From Halobacteriales archaeon QH_10_67_22 (GTDB lineage: Archaea > Halobacteriota > Halobacteria > Halobacteriales > Haloarculaceae), in the NCBI GenBank assembly GCA_003021305.1, contig PXQN01000034.1, forward strand, positions 12,423 to 54,349: a stretch of 41,927 nt of DNA. The letters run 5' to 3'. A model generated the notes under the pieces. That model did not search any database. It worked only from the letters and a program-made list of their open reading frames with translations, and was not told the DNA's origin. This document shows positions 15,336 to 24,057 of this stretch, one piece after another. How positions within the stretch are numbered: the stretch's first letter is position 1; every line of letters starts with the position of its first letter. Both the position numbers and the translations under genes were made by a program.

Positions 15336-17147
15336 TCACTCACCCTCGGGAGCCGTCGTGTCGGACTCGGTTTCCGCGTCCTCGGAGTCTGACTCCGTGC
15401 CGCCGTCAGTGACCGCTTCGCCTTCGTCGCCGCCGTCGGCGATGGCGCGCTCGATGCGGTTCTCGTGGAACTGGAAGTCCCGGCCGTGCTGGTCGGTCTC
15501 CTTGAGGTCCCAGGGGTCGCCGTCCCGGACGGTCGGCCCTTCGAGCCAGGAGTTGACGAGGTTCCACACGAAGGCGACCTGTCCGATCAGGAGCAAGACG
15601 GCTCCGAGAGTGGCGGCCTGGTGTGACAGCGTCACCAGGTTCAGCGGCGCGATGGCCCCGTCGAACTGGTAGGTGGCGTACCGCCGGGGCATGCCTAGAT
15701 AGCCCAGAAACAACATCGCGAAGAACGTGACGTTCGTGCCGATCATCGAGAGCCAGAAGTGGGCCTTGCCGAGCGTCCGCTGGTACATCTTGCCCGTGAA
15801 GATGGGGAACCAGTAGTAGATACCCGCGAACACGGCGAAGCCGATGGCGCCCATCACGATGTAGTGGAAGTGCCCGACCACGTAGTAGGTGTCGTGGAGC
15901 ACCTGGTCGATCGGGATCGAGGCCAGGAACACGCCGGTGACGCCGCCGATGATGAAGTTCGAGACGAAGCCGATACAGAACAGCATCGGCGTCGTCAGCC
16001 GGATCCGGCCGTTCCACATCGTCGTGATCCAGTTGAACGTCTTCACTGCCGAGGGGATGGCGATGGCCAAAGACACCGCCATGAACGACGCACGCAAGCG
16101 CGGGTCGATACCCGTCGTGAACATGTGGTGGGCCCACACGCCGAAAGAGAGGACCCCGATGGCAAGCGTCGAGTAGACGACGAACTTGAAGCCGAACAGT
16201 TTCCGGCCGGCGAACTTCGGGAGGATGTAACTGACGATCCCCATCGGCGGGAGCACGAGGATGTACACCTCGGGGTGGCCGAAAAACCAGAACAGGTGTT
16301 GCCAGAGGATCGGACCGCCGCCCTCCCCGATGGCGTAAAAGGTCGTCGCGAGGTTGCGGTCGAGCAACAGCATGACGATCGCACTGCCAAGAAGCGGGAA
16401 CGCAAAGAGGATGAGCGCGGACTGGGTGAGGATAGTCCACGAGAAGATGTCGAGATTGGCCCAGGTGACGCTCTCGTCGCGTTCGGTGACGATGGTCGCG
16501 ATGAAGTTGATCGCTCCCATCGTCGCCGAGACGCCCGTCAGGTGCAACCCCAGCAACATCAGGTCGACGCCCGGATTGGGCTGTTCGGCCGACAGCGGCG
16601 TGTACATCGTCCAGGCGGTCTGGGCCGGCTCGAAACTCGGGACGAAAAAGCCCGCCCAGATCAGGACCGCGCCGGGGGGCAACAGCCAGAACGCGATGGC
16701 GTTGATCCGGGGAAAGGCCATGTCGTCGGCGCCCAGCAACAGCGGGACGAAGTAGTTGGCGAAGGCGGCGATGATCGGCGTCCCGAACAGAAACAGCATC
16801 GTGATCCCGTGGCTGGTCAGGATGGCGTTGTAGTAGGGTTTGCCGGCAATCAACCCGCTCGGGACGACCAGTTGCACGCGGATCGCGAAGGCCATCAGGC
16901 CGCCGACGGCGAAAGCGACGACCGCGTAGGTGCCGTACAGCAACCCGATGTCCTTGTGGTCGACGGTCGTCAGCCACCGGACGAGGCCGCTCGGTTTCTC
17001 GGCGTGGCCGATCTCGGTGGTCCCGCCGTACCCGCCGCCGACGGCGGGTGTGTACGAGCGCCAGTCCTCGACGCGGGAGAGAAATGCCGCGACGCCGACG
17101 AGGAGCACCCCCATCAGCGCCGTCAGCAGGAGTTGCGCTGAAACCAT
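15336..17147 (-). CDS. coxA: Cytochrome c oxidase-type terminal oxidase, subunit I
   Basis: 603-residue haem-copper oxidase subunit I that reduces O2 and pumps protons across the cell membrane. Ligands are visible: low-spin haem H113 (TSHGITM) and H428, CuB ligands H291, H340 and H341, the cross-linked tyrosine Y295 in GHPEVY, and the high-spin haem ligand H426 in GHFHYI. E293 of HPEVY marks an A1-type proton path. About 12 to 13 membrane helices follow a short N-terminal extension; the C-terminal tail after about residue 560 is acidic and Ser/Thr-rich. Subunit II is not in the window. Start ATG at 17147 has a TATA-like TTCATTAG about 25-30 bases upstream. Confidence 0.95.
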   Translation of the reverse strand: MVSAQLLLTALMGVLLVGVAAFLSRVEDWRSYTPAVGGGYGGTTEIGHAEKPSGLVRWLTTVDHKDIGLLYGTYAVVAFAVGGLMAFAIRVQLVVPSGLIAGKPYYNAILTSHGITMLFLFGTPIIAAFANYFVPLLLGADDMAFPRINAIAFWLLPPGAVLIWAGFFVPSFEPAQTAWTMYTPLSAEQPNPGVDLMLLGLHLTGVSATMGAINFIATIVTERDESVTWANLDIFSWTILTQSALILFAFPLLGSAIVMLLLDRNLATTFYAIGEGGGPILWQHLFWFFGHPEVYILVLPPMGIVSYILPKFAGRKLFGFKFVVYSTLAIGVLSFGVWAHHMFTTGIDPRLRASFMAVSLAIAIPSAVKTFNWITTMWNGRIRLTTPMLFCIGFVSNFIIGGVTGVFLASIPIDQVLHDTYYVVGHFHYIVMGAIGFAVFAGIYYWFPIFTGKMYQRTLGKAHFWLSMIGTNVTFFAMLFLGYLGMPRRYATYQFDGAIAPLNLVTLSHQAATLGAVLLLIGQVAFVWNLVNSWLEGPTVRDGDPWDLKETDQHGRDFQFHENRIERAIADGGDEGEAVTDGGTESDSEDAETESDTTAPEGE

Positions 17148-17306
17148 ACGCGAGGCTCAGGACTGGTCCCTAATGAATGGCAGGAAACCGCCACACGGCA
17201 ATCCGACGCGTCTGGCCGTCTCTCGCGGCCGATCGAACCGTTCACGTCGCCCGTCGACCGCTGTTCGCGGACCGCTCTGTCGGCTCTGTGACTCGTGTTC
17301 TGTCCC

Positions 17307-17558
17307 TCATTCGCCGTCGCGCTCGGCTTCCATCCCTTTTTCGGCGGTCGAGACGGCCTTGCCGGCGTAGTAGGTCAAGATTACGAGGAGGAGCGCCGTC
17401 ACGCCGATGATGGCGAACTGCAGCGTCGAGATGAGGGGGCTGAACCCCCAGGGGTCGACGACCGCGAAGGCGACGAAAAAGAACGCGAGGATGCCCAGCG
17501 GGACGACGTTGACCGTGAGGTCGAGCAACGTTTCACGGTCGAAGATCTTCTCTGCCAT
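17307..17558 (-). CDS. Cox-cluster small membrane protein (DUF6684-like)
   Basis: 83 residues from the ATG at 17558 (an upstream in-frame ATG at 17585 would add nine). MAEKIFDRETLLDLTVN is followed by two membrane helices and an acidic tail. It resembles a small haloarchaeal family next to oxidase genes (DUF number from memory). It is co-directional with coxA, about 160 bases upstream. The function in the oxidase complex is unknown. Confidence 0.7.
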   Translation of the reverse strand: MAEKIFDRETLLDLTVNVVPLGILAFFFVAFAVVDPWGFSPLISTLQFAIIGVTALLLVILTYYAGKAVSTAEKGMEAERDGE

Positions 17559-17646
17559 ACCCGCCAGTACGGACAACAGGCCCAATAGCGTGTTGGTCCG
17601 GGACCGGTCGGTCCGACACGTCTACCGGCCGGTCCAGCGACTCTCG

Positions 17647-17755
17647 TACTGTCGGACACAAGCACGTGAACACGCTCGTCGGTGTGTCACCATCGAGACG
17701 TCTCGGAGACCGCCAACCGAAGTATCGAGTGTCGACTCGCTTGTGTCCGACAGTA
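17647..17755 (+). mobile_element. MITE family 2, copy C
   Basis: 109 bp, nearly identical to copy B, with the same TACTGTCGGACACA ends. Flanks are TCG (left) and TCA (right), which on the other strand is the TGA stop codon of the gene at 17756-18157. It lies between two cox-cluster genes. Confidence 0.85.
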
Positions 17756-18157
17756 TCAGAGACGGGCGGTGCCGACGACCCGGCCGGTGGCGGCGGCCGC
17801 GACGAGCATCACGCCGGCGATAGCGACTGCCAGGCCGCGCCCGACGGCACCGTTTGGGGCGGCCACCGTCTCGACGATGGCGAGTGAACCGGGCGGTACC
17901 TGCGTCGCGACGAGCCCGGCCCCGAGCAGTGCGAAGACGCCACCGAGCGCCGCGAGCACCCGCCAGACGTCGCTCACGTAGCCCGATTCGCGGAGGATGC
18001 CGGTGACGCTCGCACCCAGAAGCAGTATTCCGGCCACCGCGACCGGCAACACCCCCAGGAAGACGCCCACCTCCGAGAGCGCAAAGCCAAGTGCCACGAA
18101 CAGCGGCCACGGACTGGCCATCCGGTACTCGTCGGAGACGCCCGGTTGTTCGCTCAT
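17756..18157 (-). CDS. Cox-cluster membrane protein (DUF7541-like)
   Basis: 133 residues from the ATG at 18157 (an in-frame ATG at 18172 adds five). A short soluble N-terminus, MSEQPGVSDEYRMASPWPLF, is followed by four hydrophobic segments. It matches a haloarchaeal membrane family found with cytochrome oxidase genes (DUF number from memory). Its stop codon TGA abuts the MITE. It probably once shared a transcript with the genes at 17307-17558 and coxA; the element now separates them. Confidence 0.65.
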   Translation of the reverse strand: MSEQPGVSDEYRMASPWPLFVALGFALSEVGVFLGVLPVAVAGILLLGASVTGILRESGYVSDVWRVLAALGGVFALLGAGLVATQVPPGSLAIVETVAAPNGAVGRGLAVAIAGVMLVAAAATGRVVGTARL

Positions 18158-18387
18158 ACACGTCGTTAGCACCGCGCTGTGAAATGCACATCGGACTCTC
18201 CCGGTCGTACCGACTCGCTGGGCCCGGCACGTCGACGGTGATGTCGGTGTCGAGCGCGGCGGACCCCGGCGACGTGCAGTCGACAGCTGGATCCCCCTGA
18301 CGACGGCCCAGTGGGCGCTCGCAGGCCGTCTGTACCCGTCTCCCGGAGCGAGTCGGCGAGCCTCTCGTCATCGTCTGACGCCCCGCA

Positions 18388-18396
18388 AAGTATTTG
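18388..18396 (+). promoter_or_regulatory. TATA box of the 18423 gene
   Basis: AAGTATTTG, centred about 30 bases before the ATG at 18423; near-leaderless transcript expected. Confidence 0.45.
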
Positions 18397-18422
18397 GGTC
18401 GCATACGGCTTTGTGAAAGGTA

Positions 18423-20831
18423 ATGACCACGCGCGTCGTCGAGCAGATAGACGAGTGGCCATCTGAGTCGTTCAGGGGGGGCTACGCCGCGCTCCAGGAA
18501 CTGGCCGACGACGAGTTCTCGGGCGTCGTCCGGTCGGGGACCGCGACGCTGTGTTTCCTGAACGGAACGGTCGTCGGAGTCCTCGGGGGGGATATCGAGG
18601 ACTTCGAGGACGGCCAGGGCACCGTTTCCGAGGCACCCTCGCCCGCGCTCCCGCTGCTGGCACTGATGCAGGAGCGCAACGACGAGGTCCGCGCCAAGTA
18701 CTACACCGAAGAGACACCGATCTCCGACGTCGACTCGACGCTCTCGAGCGGGGGCTTCTCCGGATACGTCGAGCTGTCGGAGAACGTCCTCAGTGGCGAC
18801 TACTACGTCGTCTACCACGCCGGTCGTTCGATGTCGGTGGCGTACGTCGGCAACAGCGGCCAGTTGCTCACCGACGACGAGGCGTTCGAACGCGCCGACG
18901 GCGAAGTCGGCATCTACGAAGTCCGGCCGTCCGACGTCGACCCCGTCGAGATCCCCGGCTCCGACACCGGGTCCGGGCCGGCCTCAGTGCCGGCGAGCGG
19001 GTCGAGCGGCGACCACCAGTCGGGGGCCGAGGAGCCGATGACCGGGACCGAACGGGAGACCGCCGGTACGGGGGCGACCCGGGAGGCCGCCGCAACGACC
19101 GACCGGACGGAGTCGACCCCCTCGGAGGCGACGGATGGAGCGGGGTCGACCGCGGCGGAGACGACCGACGCAACTGACTCGAGCGAGTGGGGGTCGTTAC
19201 CGGACGACGGCAACCGAACCGGCGGCGACGCCGGGACCGACGACACTGTCGGGAGCGACGCCCCGCAGTCGGACCCGACGACGGCCTCGAGATCCGGGGC
19301 GACCGGGACAGGCGGCGACCGTGGCGAATCGACGGAGGCGTCACGGACGTCGACCGATCCGCCGGAGCCTCGCCGCTCGCGCGACGAGCGTGCGAGCGGT
19401 CGAGCACGAGATGACGCTGGCGACCGCCGGGAGCGAGACGCGGGTCACGAGCACTCAGAGACCGGAGGGACCGCTCGCTCGAGTGGGTCGAACGTGCGGT
19501 CCGAGCGGGCGGAATCGTCCACGACGGCGGCGTCAGGGTCAAACAGCGGGGCCGGTGGCGAGCACGCGGGGGGCGTGAGTACACCCGGAGCGCTGGAGCG
19601 TCGGTCGATCCCGTCACTCGACCCGGACCGGACGTCCGGGGACACGACGAGCGACGCGGGGGCCGTTGCCGAGAAGGTGCAGTCGCCCGGAACCGACTCC
19701 GCGGGGGCGGCCGGCGACACCGCGGCGGTCGAGCGCGATCCAGGTGACGAACACGACGACGGAGAGACGGCCGAGGACCGTCGCTCGCCCGGCCACGACA
19801 GTCGAGAGGCGACCGCGGACCACCTCTCGGCTGAGGCCGACCGCGAGGACACGGGCGAGCCAGGCAGTCACACCGGCGGCGAGTCACGAGCCACGCAGTT
19901 GCGAACGGAGCTGGAGGAGACCGAGGCCGAACTGGACCGTCTGGCGGCCGAACTGGCAGACGTCGAGGCCGAGCGGGACAGACTCGCCGAGGAACGCGAC
20001 GACCTGCGCGAGGAGGTCGCCGACCTGGAGTCGGAACTCGACCGCGTCAGGTCACAGCTCGAACAGCTCGAAGACGAGTACGGGGCGTCGACGGACGCCG
20101 AGCGGCGACTGAGTCCCGCGGAGGCCCTCGAGGCGACGAACCTGTTCGTCCGCTACGAGTCCAAAGGCGAGGCGACGCTAGAGGCGGCCCACGACGGGAA
20201 CGCCAGTCGCGAGGCGGTCAGCGAGAACCTCGGCCTGGAGTATCACACGGGGTTCGAGGCCGAGAGCGCCACAGTCGCCGGGAAACCGTACGAGGAGTTC
20301 CTCGAGGGCACCATCCAGCATCGCTTCGTCTCCTGGGTCGTGGACGACCTGCTCTACGAGATCCGCGACACCGGGAAGGTCAAAGCACTGGAAGAGCTGT
20401 ACGACGCGATCCCCCGGATCGACCGCGTGGAACTGGGCGGTATCGTCACCGCCGAGTACGTCGAAGACGGCCAGGAGCACCGCACCCAGGAGACGTTCGA
20501 CGTGGTGGTGCGCGACCGCATGGGCAACGCGCTGATGGTCGCGAACATCAACGACTCCCGGGAGGCCGCGACCGAGGACATGATGAGTTCGCTGGTGACC
20601 GCCGCCTCACACGTCGGCGAGTCAAACGACTCGCTGGCGGCCGCGTATCTGGTCACCTCGAGTTTCTTCGAGCCCGAAGCCCTCGAAACCGCCTCGGACG
20701 CGACCAGCGGCGGCCTCCTGAGCCGTGACAAACGCGAGAGTTTCGTCAAACTCTCCCGCAAGCGCGGCTACCACCTGTGTCTGGCCGAAGCGCGCGACGG
20801 AAAATTCCACCTGGCCGTGCCCGAACTCTGA
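18423..20831 (+). CDS. Large two-domain haloarchaeal protein with disordered linker and coiled coil (DUF7527-like)
   Basis: 802 residues in four parts. An N-terminal globular domain (1 to about 170) contains the SESFRGGYAALQELADDEFS start. A long Ser/Thr/Gly/Asp/Glu-rich disordered linker (about 170-488) follows. A coiled coil spans about 489-553, with heptads such as ELEETEAELDRLAAEL. The C-terminal domain (about 560-802) begins SPAEALEATNLFVRYESKGE and contains VRDRMGNALMVANIN and RGYHLCLAEARDGK. No membrane segment or known catalytic motif stands out. It resembles a haloarchaeal family of unknown function (DUF number from memory). The shape suggests a scaffold or dimeric regulator. Its TGA stop is the left target repeat of a MITE. 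Confidence 0.75.
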   Translation: MTTRVVEQIDEWPSESFRGGYAALQELADDEFSGVVRSGTATLCFLNGTVVGVLGGDIEDFEDGQGTVSEAPSPALPLLALMQERNDEVRAKYYTEETPISDVDSTLSSGGFSGYVELSENVLSGDYYVVYHAGRSMSVAYVGNSGQLLTDDEAFERADGEVGIYEVRPSDVDPVEIPGSDTGSGPASVPASGSSGDHQSGAEEPMTGTERETAGTGATREAAATTDRTESTPSEATDGAGSTAAETTDATDSSEWGSLPDDGNRTGGDAGTDDTVGSDAPQSDPTTASRSGATGTGGDRGESTEASRTSTDPPEPRRSRDERASGRARDDAGDRRERDAGHEHSETGGTARSSGSNVRSERAESSTTAASGSNSGAGGEHAGGVSTPGALERRSIPSLDPDRTSGDTTSDAGAVAEKVQSPGTDSAGAAGDTAAVERDPGDEHDDGETAEDRRSPGHDSREATADHLSAEADREDTGEPGSHTGGESRATQLRTELEETEAELDRLAAELADVEAERDRLAEERDDLREEVADLESELDRVRSQLEQLEDEYGASTDAERRLSPAEALEATNLFVRYESKGEATLEAAHDGNASREAVSENLGLEYHTGFEAESATVAGKPYEEFLEGTIQHRFVSWVVDDLLYEIRDTGKVKALEELYDAIPRIDRVELGGIVTAEYVEDGQEHRTQETFDVVVRDRMGNALMVANINDSREAATEDMMSSLVTAASHVGESNDSLAAAYLVTSSFFEPEALETASDATSGGLLSRDKRESFVKLSRKRGYHLCLAEARDGKFHLAVPEL

Positions 20832-20911
20832 TAGTGATTATTGTCGGTCTGTTCCGGATCGACCGCACGACTGCGTGCGGTCGTACCGGTAAATCGCTAC
20901 AATAATCACTA
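20832..20911 (+). mobile_element. MITE family 1, copy 3
   Basis: 80 bp, loop ACTG, perfect TGA flanks (20829-20831 and 20912-20914). The left TGA is the stop of the 802-residue gene; the convergent gene ends at 20916. The element fills the space between two convergent genes, where its stem could act as a terminator. Confidence 0.85.
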
Positions 20912-20915
20912 TGAG

Positions 20916-21221
20916 TCAGCCTTCGATCTCGGCCGCTTCCTCGATTTTCATCCCCTTGAGTTTGTCGATGATGTGGTCTATCTTCCCGTCCAGGTCGTCG
21001 ACGAACTCCCCCGTGTCCTCGGTCGTTATCGCTCCTTGACTGGAGGGCTCTATCAGGTTCTCCTCTTCGAGGACGCGCAGCGAATAGCGAACCTTGTGGT
21101 GTGGGTACCCCGTCTCGTTGGACATCTTCACGATGCCGATGGGCTCGTTCTGGATCACCATCCGCAGAACCTGCAGATGCCGCTCGAGCATGTCTACTTC
21201 CTTCTCAAGTCTGTCTATCAT
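20916..21221 (-). CDS. Winged helix-turn-helix protein
   Basis: 101 residues. A leucine-rich helix (MIDRLEKEVDMLERHLQVLR) precedes a winged helix, with GIVKMSNETGYPHHKVRYSL as helix-turn-helix and VLEEENLIEPSSQGAITT as the wing. The C-terminal helix DGKIDHIIDKLKGMKIEEA may support dimerisation. It resembles small haloarchaeal DNA-binding proteins of unknown target. Regulation of neighbours is not shown. Start ATG at 21221 with a TATA box 30 bases upstream. Confidence 0.7.
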   Translation of the reverse strand: MIDRLEKEVDMLERHLQVLRMVIQNEPIGIVKMSNETGYPHHKVRYSLRVLEEENLIEPSSQGAITTEDTGEFVDDLDGKIDHIIDKLKGMKIEEAAEIEG

Positions 21222-21246
21222 GCCAATTGTTAACTTGTGTTTGAGG

Positions 21247-21255
21247 GTTTTAAAG
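21247..21255 (-). promoter_or_regulatory. TATA box of the winged-helix gene
   Basis: CTTTAAAAC on the minus strand, about 30 bases before the ATG at 21221, in a locally AT-rich stretch. Confidence 0.5.
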
Positions 21256-21394
21256 GTTGTTGTCGGGCGGGATCTACCGGATAGCGGCCGGCTGGGCGGC
21301 CACGAGATTCATTTCGCGCGAGTATCGACGGGTACGGAGTGATTCAGTGTGTCACCAGTTAACGTTTCCGGTCGGGCGTGTTCGTTCCGAAATC

Positions 21395-21402
21395 TGTTTA
21401 CC
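21395..21402 (+). promoter_or_regulatory. TATA box of purA
   Basis: TGTTTACC, 27 bases before the ATG at 21426; supports this start over the upstream in-frame ATG at 21378. Confidence 0.5.
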
Positions 21403-21425
21403 CGGGCCACGGGAATCGCGGGTGT

Positions 21426-22793
21426 ATGACCGTTACTATCGTCGGCGCGCAGTTCGGCGACGAGGGGAAAGGCGGGATCGTCGACGTGTTCGGCGAGGCC
21501 GCCGACGTCGTCGTCCGGTACCAGGGCGGGGACAACGCGGGCCACACCGTCGTTCGCGAGGGGACCGAGTACAAGCTCTCCCTGGTTCCCAGTGGTGCCG
21601 TCCGTGGCAAGGTCGGCGTGCTGGGCAACGGCTGTGTGGTCAACCCCGAGACGCTGTTCGACGAGGTCGATACGCTGCGCGACCGCGGGCTGGACCCCGA
21701 CGTCCGCGTCGCACGGCGTGCACACGTCATCTTCCCGTACCACCGCGTCCTCGACGGCATCGAGGAGGAGGTCAAAAGCGAGAGCGACGGAAACCTCGAA
21801 GTGGGGACGACCGGTCGCGGTATCGGCCCGACCTACGAGGACAAGGCCGCCCGTCACGGCCTCCGTGTCGGTGACCTGCTCGACCCGGACGTGCTCCGGG
21901 AACGCCTCTCCTACGTCGTCCCGAAGAAACGTGCGCTCGCCGAAGAGGTGTACGGCGTCGACACCGACGACCGCTTCGACGTCGACGCGCTCTTCGAGCA
22001 GTATCGCTCGTACGGCGAGCGACTGGCCCGCGAGGAGATGACCGTCAACGCCGGTGCGTTCCTGACCGACCGCCTCGCGGCCGGCGACGACGTCGTCTTC
22101 GAGGGCGCCCAGGGCACCGGGCTCGACATCGACCACGGGACCTACCCGTACGTCACCTCTTCGAACCCGACTGCCGGCGGCGCATCTACCGGGTCCGGCG
22201 TCTCGCCGGCCGTCGTCGCCGACGGCGAGGTGGTCGGCATCGTCAAGGCGTACCTGAGTCGCGTGGGAACCGGCCCGATGCCGACGGAACTGGGTGGCGT
22301 CGTCGGCGACACGCCCGGCTACGAGGAGGACACCGAGGGTCGCCGCGAGGAGCTGGCGACCAGGATCCGCGAGGACGGCGGCGAGTACGGCACGGTCACG
22401 GGTCGGCCGCGTCGGGTCGGCTGGCTCGACGTGCCGGTCCTTCGCCACGCGACCAGGGTCAGCGGCTTCACCGGCCTCGCGGTCAACCACGTCGACACGC
22501 TCGCCGGGATCGAGGAGGTTCGGGTCGGCCACTCCTACACGGTCGAGGGCGAGGAGCTGCACTCGTTGCCCGCGACGACCGAACGCTGGGGCGACTGCAC
22601 GCCGAACTTCCGGACGTTCGACGGCTGGCCGGAGTTCGACAGCAGCGCGGTCGCCGCCGAGGGGTACGACGCCCTCCCGGCCGAGGCCCGCGCCTACCTC
22701 GAATACATCGAGGACGAACTCGACACGCCGGTGTACGCGGTCGGTGTCGGCCCCGGCCGCTCGGAGACGGTCGTCCGCGAACATCCGCTGTGA
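21426..22793 (+). CDS. purA: Adenylosuccinate synthetase
   Basis: 455-residue GTP-dependent enzyme joining IMP and aspartate to adenylosuccinate, the first step from IMP to AMP. The N-terminal GTP-binding loop QFGDEGKGG is at 9-17, GDNAGHTVV follows, and the IMP/aspartate segments TTGRGIGPTYEDKAARHGLR, EGAQGTGLDIDHGTYPYVTS and GVSPAVVADGEVVGIVKAY are all present. The length is close to that of bacterial enzymes (about 430). Start chosen from the conserved MTVTIVGAQFGDEG beginning and the TATA spacing. The TGA stop doubles as the target repeat of a family 3 MITE. Confidence 0.95.
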   Translation: MTVTIVGAQFGDEGKGGIVDVFGEAADVVVRYQGGDNAGHTVVREGTEYKLSLVPSGAVRGKVGVLGNGCVVNPETLFDEVDTLRDRGLDPDVRVARRAHVIFPYHRVLDGIEEEVKSESDGNLEVGTTGRGIGPTYEDKAARHGLRVGDLLDPDVLRERLSYVVPKKRALAEEVYGVDTDDRFDVDALFEQYRSYGERLAREEMTVNAGAFLTDRLAAGDDVVFEGAQGTGLDIDHGTYPYVTSSNPTAGGASTGSGVSPAVVADGEVVGIVKAYLSRVGTGPMPTELGGVVGDTPGYEEDTEGRREELATRIREDGGEYGTVTGRPRRVGWLDVPVLRHATRVSGFTGLAVNHVDTLAGIEEVRVGHSYTVEGEELHSLPATTERWGDCTPNFRTFDGWPEFDSSAVAAEGYDALPAEARAYLEYIEDELDTPVYAVGVGPGRSETVVREHPL

Positions 22794-22900
22794 TACGGTC
22801 GTGCGTACCCAATTTCGGCAGTGTCAGTGAAGACCGGCGTTTCGGACTATGGAGAGGGCCTTCCGTTTCGTGGGAATACAAAGAATTACGCACGACCGTA
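22794..22900 (+). mobile_element. MITE family 3, copy 1 (complete)
   Basis: 107-bp non-coding element with 14-bp inverted ends TACGGTCGTGCGTA / complement, flanked by perfect TGA repeats (22791-22793 and 22901-22903). The left TGA is the purA stop. The interior is not palindromic. A truncated copy is at 38592. Confidence 0.8.
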
Positions 22901-23065
22901 TGACACGCCCGTCGACTCCCCGGCCCGTGGCGTTCCGGGCGCGGCCTCCCGTCGGGTGCCGGGTTGACCTCCGGACCCGGATACTGGTTCTCTCGAAGGT
23001 ATCCAGTCGCGAGGCGGATGCGCGGACCCGGCAGGCTTTTTTCCCCACCGACCGGAGGGTAGCGT

Positions 23066-23260
23066 ATGAAAGAGGACCTGATGGACATCATCTGCTGTCC
23101 GGTCGACAAACACGACCTCGAACTCGACATCGACGAGCGCGAGGACGAGGAGATCATCGAGGGGGCCCTGACGTGTACAGAGTGTGGCGAGGTCTACCCG
23201 ATCGAGGACGGCATCCCGAACCTCCTGCCCCCGGACATGCGCGACGAGGCGCCCGCCTGA
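23066..23260 (+). CDS. Trm112-like methyltransferase activator
   Basis: 64 residues matching the Trm112 zinc-binding fold: MDIICCPVDKHDLEL at the start (C10, C11), then LTCTECGEVYPIEDGIPNLL with C37 and C40. Trm112 binds and activates several tRNA, rRNA and release-factor methyltransferases; haloarchaeal Trm112 acts as such a hub. A TATA-like CTTTTTTC at 23036-23043 lies 27 bases upstream and GGAGGG at 23053-23058 is a possible ribosome binding site. The last base of its stop begins a degenerate MITE. Confidence 0.85.
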   Translation: MKEDLMDIICCPVDKHDLELDIDEREDEEIIEGALTCTECGEVYPIEDGIPNLLPPDMRDEAPA

Positions 23261-23342
23261 CAGTGACCGCTGTCGGTCCGTTCCGGATGGACCGCACGAC
23301 GGTGTGCGCTCGTCCGGGGACATCGCGACGGTAATCACGACG
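23261..23342 (+). mobile_element. MITE family 1, degenerate copy
   Basis: About 82 bases alignable to the family 1 consensus: CTGTCGGTCCGTTCCGGAT, then GACCGCACGAC, ATCGCGAC and GTAATCAC in the right order and spacing, but with many substitutions. The AT-rich ends have become GC-rich. Its left flank is the TGA stop of the Trm112-like gene, as for intact copies. This is an old insertion. Confidence 0.6.
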
Positions 23343-23422
23343 AGTCCCGCCCGGTTCGTCGTCCGCTCGGGAGCGGTCGCATGGCCTGAACCTTTTTTTA
23401 CTGTCCACGCCCACTCCCGGAC

Positions 23423-24004
23423 GTGCCAGCGGACACGTTGCCGGTCCAGCTCAACAGAGAAGAGCTCCACGTCGTGGAGGTTCCACCGTCGTTCGAAGCG
23501 ACGGGTTCGTTCGACATCGAACTGGTCAACCACGGCACGTCGGTGCACGTCCACCTTCACCTGGACGACCACCTCTCTGACGTGGCGAGCATCGAGGCCG
23601 CCAACCACTTCGTCGACGGCGAGTCACGCCGTTTCGTCCGCGTGTCGGTCAACGGCGCCGTGCCGGCCTCGGGGAAACTGAAGATCGCCTCCGCTTACGG
23701 CGCACAGACCCGGTACGTCGACATCGACCTGGTCGAACCCGAACCCGAGGAGGCCACGGTCGAGGTCGGCGAGTCGCTGAGCGAACCGCAACCCCGCGAG
23801 GAGCGCGCCTCCGAGGGCGGTGGCTCCCCGTTCGGCGTGCTCTCGGACAGCCCGGAACTCGTCGTGCTCGCGCTGGGTGTGGTCGCCGTCGCCGTCGCCG
23901 CCACCGCCGCGCTCGTCGTCGACAGCACGGTCGTCCTCGTCGGCGCCCTGGTCGTCCTCGTCGGCGTGCTCGTCGCGATGTACGTCCTCGTCGCCGCGTC
24001 GTGA
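23423..24004 (+). CDS. Membrane-anchored haloarchaeal protein (DUF7524-like)
   Basis: 193 residues with a GTG start at 23423. A beta-rich N-terminal domain (about 5-108; FDIELVNHGTSVHVHLHLDD is distinctive) is followed by an acidic linker and two hydrophobic helices (about 146-168 and 171-192). It resembles a conserved haloarchaeal family of unknown function (number from memory). It lacks a signal peptide, so the soluble domain is probably on the cytoplasmic side. A T-rich TATA box (CCTTTTTTTA, 23391-23400) sits 26 bases upstream and supports the GTG start. Confidence 0.65.
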   Translation: MPADTLPVQLNREELHVVEVPPSFEATGSFDIELVNHGTSVHVHLHLDDHLSDVASIEAANHFVDGESRRFVRVSVNGAVPASGKLKIASAYGAQTRYVDIDLVEPEPEEATVEVGESLSEPQPREERASEGGGSPFGVLSDSPELVVLALGVVAVAVAATAALVVDSTVVLVGALVVLVGVLVAMYVLVAAS

Positions 24005-24057
24005 CCGGGACTGTCGTGGTCCGGAACCCTCCCGGCTGACCGCCCCCGCGGCCCGTG

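Noticed and set aside
15759-17141. 460-codon plus-strand open frame opposite coxA
   Set aside because: Shadow of coxA, with His/Arg/Asp-rich low-complexity translation.
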